Below, piece after piece: positions 25,458 through 36,100 of a DNA stretch of 64,000 nucleotides. Made by a program: the position numbers and the translations under genes. A model generated the notes under the pieces. That model made no database searches. It was not told the DNA's origin and saw only the letters and a program-made list of their open reading frames with translations. Origin of the DNA: Whitmania pigra (taxonomy: Eukaryota; Annelida; Clitellata; Hirudinida; Haemopidae). Every line of letters starts with the position of its first letter. The first letter of the stretch is position 1. The stretch covers positions 1,227,501-1,291,500 of the forward strand of contig JAJTWR010000159.1 in NCBI GenBank assembly GCA_021613335.1, given 5' to 3'.

Positions 25458-27178
25458 TGGATATTTTTTATGCTTCTGGTGACTGTTTGTAGTGAAGTCT
25501 GTTTTTAGGCAAATTTATGTCTGGGTTAGGTTAAGGATGATGCAAATTTTGAGAAGACTAGTTTTATTTAATACTTCTTTTATAAACTGTTTTTTATGTA
25601 CAACTTTATCTAATGTTTTGTGTGACAGTTGAGCCAATAGATGCTCAAAGAATTTAAAGAAATCAGTCTAATTTCAAAGTTATTGATTTAATATCTTTAT
25701 TTTTGATGGGCGTGATATAAGCTTGAATTCCAAATTTTAAGTAAGGGAAATAACTATTTAGTTATTGGGGAGCATCGATGATCGCATCATCCTCCATTAA
25801 ATTGCAGGTTTGTGTTGGCTGCTCGCTCGCCTGGGTTCAACATGTCTGGTGGATTCAATTGATATCTATTTCAGAGTAAATACTTCAAAAAATAATGATA
25901 TTCGAATTGAGTAGGTCATCCCGTTCTGATGCCATTTGCAAAAGTGGTATCTAGCAGTCTATCAGCTTCAAAATGGTAGCAGCTTTTGCCAAAATTATTG
26001 GCATTCTCATTGCCAGGGATTCTAATTTAAGCTGAGACTCAGATGAGAGTTACCTTACTGCCACCTTCTTGTACATCTGAAGTTATGTCAAGCGTTTTCT
26101 CAATGCCTCGTTTAATGTGCTTGCAATTCTTGTGATTCCAGGGTGCTAAGGGAAATGCTCATAATACCTTCCCATCGCATGAGTCAGGGAGTTCGATGGA
26201 ACTTATGAATTTGTAACTATTTCAGTTAGAGTTTGAGTTACAGTTAGTGCTTTCCAGCTAAAGTTAACTTCGTACTGTCTATCTATTTACATCTTTCCAG
26301 TTATCAGTTACATTTACTGAATACAACTTTCAATGTGCCTATTTTGCAATTGTGTACTTATGCAGATTCATTATCAACCATAAGTCAGTGGCTTCAAATG
26401 GAGGGAAATGAAAATGGGTCCCTTCAGGTAACACACGGGCAATTACTCACACTGACAATGGCCTACAGAGCTCAAAATTGAAATGGGCAATTACGCATAA
26501 AATTGTTACTTTGATGCTGAAATTGATGAAAGGGAAATTCCACCTTAACCAGGGAGGCCCATCTAATTTTTCCAAATCAAGGGTTTTTTTTATAGGGGGT
26601 GGGGTGTATAATAATTTTAGAGAGCTGAGATGAAAATTTAAACTGAGATGAAAATTTATTTTTATTTTTGTCTTTATATTTTATTAAGTTTGAGCAACTT
26701 CATATAATTCTATTATTTTATACCTTTGGCTTTCCAACTGAATCAGCTAAATATTACTAATGTTGGAAAGGGGACCAGAAAAAGTCTTTAACCGGCACTT
26801 GTTTATTTCTCGGAAGTCCTGATTTTAACCTACAAGACACCAATTTCTAAAAACGGCCCTGTGCGCTATGGAGAACATAAAACTTAACTTTTTTTAAATA
26901 TTTTTTTATTACTCAATTGTTCACATAAAAAATGATATTTTAAATGAATTCAAAAACATTTCAATAAAACTTGTCAACAATTTTAATACATGTGAACAAC
27001 AGTCTATGTGAGCAACTGTCATGTGAGCAACCGACATGTGAGCTATCGCCATTTGAGCAATTTAGTTGGAGCAATAAACGAACATAGTAGCAAAAATACA
27101 ACACATTAAAAATACGTTTAAATTGTTCGTAATAAATGACAAAATCAAATAAGTGTTGTGATATTGCCAAATTCAGTG
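25458..27178. other. Convergent intergenic space
   Basis: No coding sequence supported. It holds the DARS2 3' UTR on + and the 3' UTR of the membrane-protein gene on -. A short tandem repeat lies at 26990-27055. A duplicated 18-mer (CTGAGATGAAAATTTA) sits near 26627-26660. Confidence 0.4.
26990..27055. repeat. 15-bp tandem repeat in a 3' UTR
   Basis: About four to five diverged copies of ATGTGAGCAACYGWC in direct array, about 125 bp downstream (transcript sense, minus) of the stop codon of the membrane-protein gene. The unit length is a multiple of three and the minus frame stays open, but it is outside the predicted protein. Confidence 0.7.
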
Positions 27179-30100
27179 TTAATTTGAATAGTTCAAAAGG
27201 ATTTCTTTCCATTTATGAATGATTTTCATTTTGAATTCAATGTTGTAGGCACGCATGTTGTCACTTGCTCGTTGAAGGGTTTCATTAACGACATTAGTAA
27301 GGATATCTACTAGTTGACCTATGCTTTCGTATATGAAACAATGTGGCATAATTTGATAGAAGTCAGCAAATCTCATCCAGTACAAAATACTTTCATAGTC
27401 GTATTCATTCTTGGGGTCAGGAACATTTGCTTGAGAAGGATGAGCAGGAATGATTGAGGCTTTTGGTCGCTCATCAAAAAATGCTCCATTGAAAGATCTC
27501 TCCGGCATGAGGTAGTGGTCTACTTGCCATCTTGCAAGAAGTTCTGGAGATGGAAAGAACATGGGAATGTTCATGCGGTATTGTTCGAAGATGCTCATCA
27601 CTGAGATTTGATATGGCACGTGAATGATTCCTCTATATTTGGCAATATCTTTATAGGTGTGGGGCATGTCTTCCAACATTTTCAGTTTGACCCCACAATT
27701 TATCTGCAAATTTAAAAATATAATAATTTAATCACACAATCTAGCTGAAGGAGCTAACCACTTTCGCATTTTTTGTAAACAAATGATAAAATTAATAAAG
27801 AGATGTATTAGCAACCGTTCTTTATCGAAACAATTAATTATAATTAAATTATTTTGCAGAAGTTAGTGGATTGTAATCATAAGTGATTGAAATTAATCAA
27901 ATTGATCAACTGACTTTACAACAGAATTTTTCAAATTCATTGAAGAATATATCGTTGAATCCTCTGTCCCTCCTCCTAACGATTAGAAATTCATTGATTT
28001 CGTTTTTGTATTCAGCTCCAGTATAGTCGCACACACTGGGCAGATGTTGGGTCTTGATTCCAGTGTAATATTGGAGATATTTGGCATCGTAAAGATTGTT
28101 ACCTCCGAAGACGTTCCAAGGCTTTTGAGACAAAATTCTCAGGTTGTCGTTCAATTTGTTCCATCTCTCCTCTGTGTATCGCCCCACGTCATACCAGTTT
28201 TAGTAAACAATGAAATGTTGTTTTTACATTATTATACAACGTAGTGTCTTGAAAAAATTTCAGATATAAAAATTCCCCAATTACATTTCCAAATTTATTT
28301 TAAATATTATTTGTATTAAACACCTCTCTACAGTACAGGGCCGCCGTGAGAGGTGGGAAACGCCCAATGGCCGGGATCCGGTAAATTTAGCGCCTGAAAA
28401 TTCATCGACGGGACATTCAATCAGAAAATTCATTGCCCGGGAAATTCATCTCCCGGAAGAGTCTTCGTCGTAAATTCGTCGCTTGTTCTTGAGACCGTTC
28501 GGTGATTTTGTTTGATCAGAAAAGCAATTATTTTCATTTTATTTGAAATATTTTATTTGTATGTAATCATTCAATATTATCTTATAACCATTAATTAGGA
28601 TATTAACCTTAATACGAGTTCTGCTGATAATGATTATTTTGTTTGTATGAAAACTCCAAACCATTTGTAGAATATTTTGAGGATACTTGGATCGGGCGAC
28701 CATATCGACGCGATCGAAAACCACACATTGTACACACATTCCATTTCTTTGTAAACCTTATTCTAAGGGGGCTATCATCAGGGACGCCCCTTGAGGGGGG
28801 GGGGCAAGGGAGGGCAGCTTGCCCCCTCCCCACTTGGACTGAAATAAGTTGGGAAAATTAGGATTCAAAATTTAAATGCATATTATAATAATTCCTATAA
28901 GGTTTAGGATTTAAAGTTACAACAAATATTTAAAATGAAATAATGTCAGCAGACGCCCATCTCTCTTGGTATTAAATTAAATTCGCCATTGGTTGGATAT
29001 TTCGTTTTCTTGGTGATTTTGTTTACTTTCATAATTTGTTGGCGGTTATTTGAAAGTTTGAGTTTTTTGATACGTGTTATAATAAGTGCTTAATTTGTAG
29101 TAATAACAAATATTGCTATAGTTTAATAAGTCTAATCAACAAGTTGTTATTACAATTCTGCAGTAATTATCAGTAAATAGTATATCTTATCTTATGGCTT
29201 GTTATAATCCTTGTTTAAAAGGATGGTTTGAGGACGTTAAGCTGAGACCTTATCATGTTTCATATCTGAGGCGTAGATCGCAAAATGTTGTTCAAATAAT
29301 TGTGAACACGCTCAAAAGTAAAATCATTAAAGAAATTTCTGACAATCAGTTCTACACTGTGGCGGCGGATCCAGCACCAGGTAGTTCGAGGAAAGACATG
29401 TTGACTATTGTATTCCGTTTCGTCAATCAGGAAGGAATTGCAAATTAAAGACTCTTGCAAATAACCGAATTAACTGATAAGACTGGCGCTGGAATAGGAA
29501 AGAGGTCAGTTGCTTGCAACGCATTGCCGTTGATACTGACAATCTTTCTTTTCAATCGTATGATTTTGCTGCTTCAATGTCGGGAGAGTTTAAAGTAACT
29601 CAACAGAAAGTATCTGAGTTGGATGGCCATTTTATAAGCGGATATAAGCACTAGTGAAGATTTTCTTACTACTAGTGAAGAAGTTGTATTTTTGTGTAAA
29701 AGATAGATTTTGTTTAATATTTGGGAGACATTCAAAGTTTTGAGTTGGTTATAATAGTTGTTGTTAGCGAACAATAAATATTGACAAATATTACGAAAAC
29801 ATTTTTTGGAGTTGGGAAAAACTGTCCTTTATGCCCCCCCCCCCCACTATTTTGCCTTCGGTACGTCCCTGACTATCATCTATATAAATATAAATACAAC
29901 CATTTTTTCTCTTAATTTTTTTGGGCGATGAATTTTCCAGGGTTGAATGTTCCGTCGATGAATTTACCGGACGCCTGAGGAGAGGCCATCTTAAGATTAA
30001 TACTAAATTGCCTTCTCTTCAAGATCCAGCAACTAAAACAAAACAGTTCCGCGACAAACAACAGTCTCCGTTACTCTTAATCCTCTCACCCCTGCCATCC

Positions 30101-33100
30101 CCCCACTAACTGTGCATGCATATTGGTGTTCCTGAACACGGTTTCGATGACAACAGTTGTAATGTGCCATGGTTGAAACACAGCTTGCGTCCATGCCCTT
30201 GGAATTTGAGCGATGCTTATGGCGCTATATAAATTAACTACAATTACAATCAGCCCGATAACCCTAAATTCTTCATAGATAAAACACCTAAACACTGAGT
30301 TCTCGATAAACATTTGATCAAAATATCAATTTTGCCTATTTACATGCGTTACTTTTTATATACTATTTACATACTATTTTATATGCGTTAATGGACGATT
30401 AACGCGCTAAAAATTTTCTGAATTTAATGCAGTAAATTTAAAAAAGTTATTTTTAATTCGAAAATTTCAAGTCTGTTTTTATTTCACTTTTGTATAGAAA
30501 GGAAAGATGGCCGCAAATAACGATTTTGAGAAGCATGTTAGTTTGAGCCTATGCCATGTGCAGCTCACAATCTTCAATTATCAGAAGGGCACTTGATGAA
30601 TCTGGTTTAGAAGCTACCTTGTCAAGAACCCGAAAAATTGTCGGCCATTTAAATCGTAGCCCCGCAAACGACTTTGTCATAGTTGGGTCTTGAAGACAAT
30701 CCGAAATATTTCCTTGATTCGCTGTTAATGATGATTTATAGCGCGCCAGTACATTTCATTATACATTGAATCATTTGTTTAAGCTGGGCAATGATTTTCT
30801 TCAATTTTACGTGAAGATTATTTTTTGTATTTGGCCATGTCATAAATTATTGTTATCCTAAGAACGATTAGATCAATCATCTTGTAGGCGGGGTGAATTT
30901 TGATTAGATGATATTCTAATAGAGTTAAGTGAATTTTGATTAGATGATATTTAGCTAAAATTTAGTGAATTTTGATAATTAAGTCTATCTTGTATAAATA
31001 GGAGCTCGAGAAGAGCCGAGTGCGAAGATTAAAGTGACGGTTGTGATGCGGTTGCTGCGATTGAAGTAGATTAGATTTTTAGTGTGTTAATATAAATTAG
31101 TCCAATTTCTTTGTTTCGAATGGAGGCTTGGTATTGGAACTTCCAGAGAATAACGTGACAGACATGAAGCTTCAAACTGAATAAGCTAAACTCAACCAGA
31201 AATCTGAGTCTCTGATATAAGCTCGTTATAGAGCTGAACCGGAGATTGACTAAGCCATTCCTCTGGAATGGTAGCGAACCTGTGCACCATCACTGATTGC
31301 TAGGCTGGCATTCAAATACCTAACTTTGTCGGCAACCACTGTGCCCTGTGAACATTTATTTTTTGTATTTGGCCATGTCATAAACAGGAAACGTGCCTCC
31401 CTGTCTCCAGACAACATAGACAGAGTCGTTTGCCTCAGCAACAGGCTGAATAAGCCTTAAATTACATACATAAATAATTTTTTTGTTAAAAATTGAAGTG
31501 TTTTAGAAAATTAATTGAATAATAGGATGGTGCGAATAAAAATGTGTTAACTACAATTAAACTAATTAATCGTGCCAGTAATCGAGATTAAAAAATTTAA
31601 TCGATCTGCAGCCCTACTTCTTACACAAAATTTATTGCTTAATCTACTTTTTTTTTATGTTTCTGTGTCATCTTACCATAGTTTGTGAGATATTCTAGAA
31701 ATATTCTACTGCCAAAAACGCCGTTATTTAGGCCTCAGGGCTTTTAAGGTAGGGGTTAGCGTTTTTCAATGAAAGCCGGTATATCGGCCTTAGGAGTAGT
31801 AGTAACAGATCATGATGCCTAAATTTTGGCCTTGCGAGAATAAAGTATTGAAATAACCCGGGGGTCCGCAAATAAGTAAGTTAACTAATAAGTTTATTAG
31901 AGCAGGTATTCAGTTAACGGAACTGAATAATAGAAGTTAAGTGTTGAAGGATTGAGGTACTTAAGGATGCAAATGGATATTTGGGTTTCTAAGCTGTCTT
32001 GATTCTCGTTGTTTGTCAGGTGATTGTCGAGAATGCTTTTCTGTAGCAAAAATAGATCCCACGTGCCCGGAAAAGATGCCAAATATAATTAAGTATAAAT
32101 TTAATTATATTAGCAATATAAACTTAATTAATTTCCAAAAATCTAAGTATACAACATTACACCCTCCTTAAATCTGTTCGTCCCGAACAGACTGCTGCTT
32201 CCCGTGGTATTTCGCCAGTCGGCGAATGTGTGCCATCTTCATTTTTACTCTCGGGACACAATCTCTAACACGGTGCCCATGTACCATCATTGTTTTAATG
32301 CGAGTCCGTCCTCCTCTCGCATCTCTACTAAAACGCTTGCTGAAAAAGATCAGCAAAACAAACAACAGTACTAAATGCTCACCGCGAGTCTCCGACGACC
32401 TTTGAAGGCCAGAAAGCCCGCCCTGGCTGAGAACTCCACAAATAAGCTTCTCGGACATTGATCCAACCTTTTCAACTATGTACTCATTATCGCCAAGCAC
32501 CTCACCGCCAACATCTCCACTCTCAGTTACGATGACATCCGCAGCTCCAATCTCCACGACATCCATAGCTGAATCGAATCTGGAAACTCCCAACTCAAAT
32601 CGATCGCCACTGTTTTCCGAGTCCAGTTCCTCCATTGATTCCTCAACGCGAGGAGGCTCCACTCTGGTCTCTACCAAAGTCTCTCCTTCAATTATTTCCT
32701 CGGTTCTCTCCACAACCGACACCAACGAGGCAATCGTGCACGGAACTGGCTCATCGGACACTGGCGCGACTTCTTTGGAGTTTGCGAAACTCTCCCTCAG
32801 CTCACCGTTGTCCTTATTCTCTACAGTGCCCATCTTTATGGGAAGCTCTACTATTGGACTGTCTCCGTCAATCACCAAACTGCCCTCACTCACCTCAGCA
32901 AAGGTCTCCTCAGCACCGTTCTCCTCACCCAGCTCTTCCATCAGCTTCTTCCCCGATTCCTCACTCCATGGAAGAAACACTTCGCTTCCCAAAGTTCTTC
33001 CATCTACAATTTCCTCGGTCTCCTTCTCAACCGAAACCAGTGTGGCAATCGGGTGTACTGCTGAAGCTTCAGCTGGCATGATGTTTATGACGCTTGTTGG

Positions 33101-36100
33101 AGTTTCCTCTGGTTGATAGCTAGTGACAGCCTCGTTGGAGGAAACCTCAGCTACCTTTTCTATGACAACTGCTTGCTTATCTTCCATCATCACTTCCCAC
33201 TTGAATAGATAGTTGCACTCTGACTTTATGGATTCAAAGGCCATCAAAAACATTTTCTGGAATGGATCAAGAAATAAATAATCCTCTGGATCCTCACCCT
33301 GATCCATTATCCACGACTGCAGACGATATTGCAATTCTTCCCTGGAGCCTTTCGAATCCATTTGTCTCAACTTAAGCTCACGTCTCATTTCAGCAAAAGT
33401 TAAATCTTCTAAGGCCTTGCTCATGACTTACCTTTTGGGATCCCACTCCTGACACCAATGAAATAACCCGGGGGTCCGCAAATAAGTAAGTTAACTAATA
33501 AGTTTATTAGAGCAGGTATTCAGTTAACGGAACTGAATAATAGAAGTTAAGTGTTGAAGGATTGAGGTACTTAAGGATGCAAATGGATATTTGGGTTTCT
33601 AAGCTGTCTTGATTCTCGTTGTTTGTCAGGTGATTGTCGAGAATGCTTTTCTGTAGCAAAAATAGATCCCACGTGCCCGGAAAAGATGCCAAATATAATT
33701 AAGTATAAATTTAATTATATTAGCAATATAAACTTAATTAATTTCCAAAAATCTAAGTATACAACAGTATAGACGAGCACTGCGAAATACAGGGCTTCCT
33801 GGGTAAGAGGGTTAAATGTCCGCTTCTTAGGACCACGGGCTGCAGGACTTCACTGTACTAAATTAACTTAATATAAGGGCTTATGGTCGCTGTACATGGG
33901 GACCCGAAATTTGTTGACGATCCTATTACTATCCCACTTCCTATGCCATATCTTTTGTTTTTTGTTATTATGTTATAATGCAGAAGTAATGAATTTTAAT
34001 GAAGTATTAATTTAAATATGTTGATTCCAAATGCATTAAGTAATGTCATAATTAAATAACTTTGTGGAAAGTCATGGAATTATCAAAATGTCTCATTGTT
34101 ACCTCGTCGTAGGTAAAACTAGGACACTTTTGTTGAGTGGTATGTAAATCTCGCAGATGGAAGCTGGATAACTGCATAGCACTATATCCACGGATTTCAT
34201 TTCAGGATCATCTTTGTAGGCCGCGTAAAACTTCTCTGCTATTGGAGGTAGAACTTCAAGGACATTGTTACTATCCAAAACCTGAACATATTACGTTTGA
34301 TAACATGTGTGCAATTAATGTATGGTTACCAGCATATTTGTCACATTCTTAAACTTACCACTGACATGCATCGACCCTTGAAGCTACTCAATAGCAGTGC
34401 TCACTTATTTCACTGTGTTATTTTTTCTCGGCTTATGTAGTGAAAGAAGCGGAAAAAAATTGAACAAAATAGCATGGGTTTTGCGTGCGTGCCAGTAACA
34501 TTCTCGCGCCTTTACTTAAAATAATTCACTATATATTATACTATATTGTTTATAGCATACGAAAAAAATATAGTGTTTTATTCGTCTTCTTTTGCTGCTT
34601 ATTTTGGTGAGTTTGTTTCTGAATTTTGTCGCTTGGTTCGATTCTGAACTTGGACCCAAAACTGACTACGAACCATTCCTAATCTCACAGTATGTCTCAT
34701 AAAACTGTGAAAAACGAGGAATCTGCTGCGGACAGCGATGAGTTTGCTGAGAAAGTGAAAGCAAAATTAATGCTCAGTATCGAAAGAATGATGAGAGAGA
34801 TCATTAAACAGGATGTCGCAAGTCTGGTTTCCGAGGCTGTCAGAAATGAACTGAGGTCTATGACAGAAGGATTTAACAAAATAGTTGAAGAAAACCGAAG
34901 TCTAAAAATTAGGGTTGACAATCTGGAAATGCAATTCAGATCAAATAACCTCGTGATACATGGATTGCCTGAAGCATCATATGCTGAGGCAGCTTCGACT
35001 TCTGAGGACGCCGGAGAGGTTATAATCAGGTCACCGAGACAGGACACAATCCGTGCTGTAATAGACTGTTATAGGTCGGGGAAGAAACTTGACGTCAGCA
35101 ATGATATCGTCAATTGTTATCGAATATCTGGCAGTAAGGGTCCCCGTCCTATCGTTGTGACATTCTCGGTTAAAGAAGTCCGAGATAAGGTATACGCAGC
35201 AAAAAAAGCACTACGTGGACAACGCGGCAACTCACAAGTATTCGTCAACGAGAAGAGAAACTCAGAGATATTCGCAAAAGGAAGGACACTGATTAGGGAA
35301 AAAATTGCAGCAGTCTGGACATTTAATATCTCAAAAGAACTGAATCTTTGTTCGGATGCAAGATCTGGAGGGGCTGGAGAAGCTGATCTAAGACAAGAAA
35401 TTTATGTTTTTCCCCACGAAGATGGCTTCTGTTTTGATATTGATAAAGAAGATTCCTTTTTTCGATTAGAAGATATTCACCCAGGCTATAACTTTGTGAA
35501 TAAGGAATTCTCACATTCATACATAACAGTGAAGATTTTGCTTCAAAAAATTCCAAATGATTTCTCCACATAAAATGAAATTTCTCATTTCTCCATGTAA
35601 ATTGTAGAAGCTTACCAAACAAAATACACAACCTCAACATCATAAATGAATAATAGGATAAAAGCAAAAATAATTGCGGTTACTGAAACTTGGTTGAATG
35701 ATAATAAATGTGATTCCATTTGTATCCCTGGCTACTCGTTTATTGCACCAAATCGATCTGAAAGGAAAGGTGGAGGAGTTGGAATTTTAATTCATCAGAA
35801 TATTGTGTTTTCGTCAATAAAATATTATTTTGCTGCTACGACCTTTGAAAACATGTTTGTGAATTTAAAGTTATGCAACACTACGATAACACTCTACCGA
35901 CCTCTTAAAAGCAACATACAACTGTTTATTGAGTCCCACTTGATCAGATCAGGAAAAATGGAGATTGCGAATTGTTGGGAGATTTTAATTTGGACTCAAC
36001 AAGTGATGCCACCTCGGTATAGGTGTTTTTGACGACATTGTCAAGTCATTGCCTGCATCCTAAAATAGATCAACCAAATAGGATAACATCAAAGAGCGCG

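Larger units (their letters stand above)
28376..29985. mobile_element. Fold-back element interrupted by a hAT insertion
   Basis: Left arm 28378-28445 and right arm 29921-29980 are imperfect inverted repeats. Both contain CCGGTAAATT, TTCATCGACGGRACATTCAA and AAAATTCATYGCCC in opposite orientation. The left side also carries extra tandem variants of GAAATTCATC. Exact ends and target duplication were not identified. The interior is mostly a younger hAT copy (28779-29871). It lies within intron 2 of the membrane-protein gene. Confidence 0.65.
31849..33766 (-). mobile_element. Non-autonomous LTR retrotransposon (gag-only, TR-GAG-like)
   Basis: Two LTRs of exactly 308 bp (31849-32156 and 33459-33766) begin TGAAATAACC and end TATACAACA (TG...CA). 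I saw no difference between them, and the same 61-codon ORF reads identically in both. A 4-bp duplication GTAT flanks the element (31845-31848, 33767-33770). Read on the minus strand, the 5' LTR is followed by TGGTGTCAGGAGTGGGAT, a tRNA-type primer site, and the 3' LTR is preceded by the purine tract AAGGAGGGTG. The only ORF is the 418-aa SAP protein; there is no protease, reverse transcriptase or integrase. Near-identical LTRs mean recent insertion, mobilised in trans. It lies in intron 2 of the membrane-protein gene in the same orientation. Confidence 0.92.

Noticed and set aside
31897..32082. 61-codon ORF found twice (also 33507-33692)
   Set aside because: It lies wholly inside both LTRs and is identical in both because the LTRs are copies; nothing suggests translation.
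32478..33116. 212-codon + strand ORF, Ser/Thr-rich
   Set aside because: It is the antisense shadow of the SAP-domain ORF on the minus strand, whose position relative to LTRs, primer site and purine tract fixes the sense strand.
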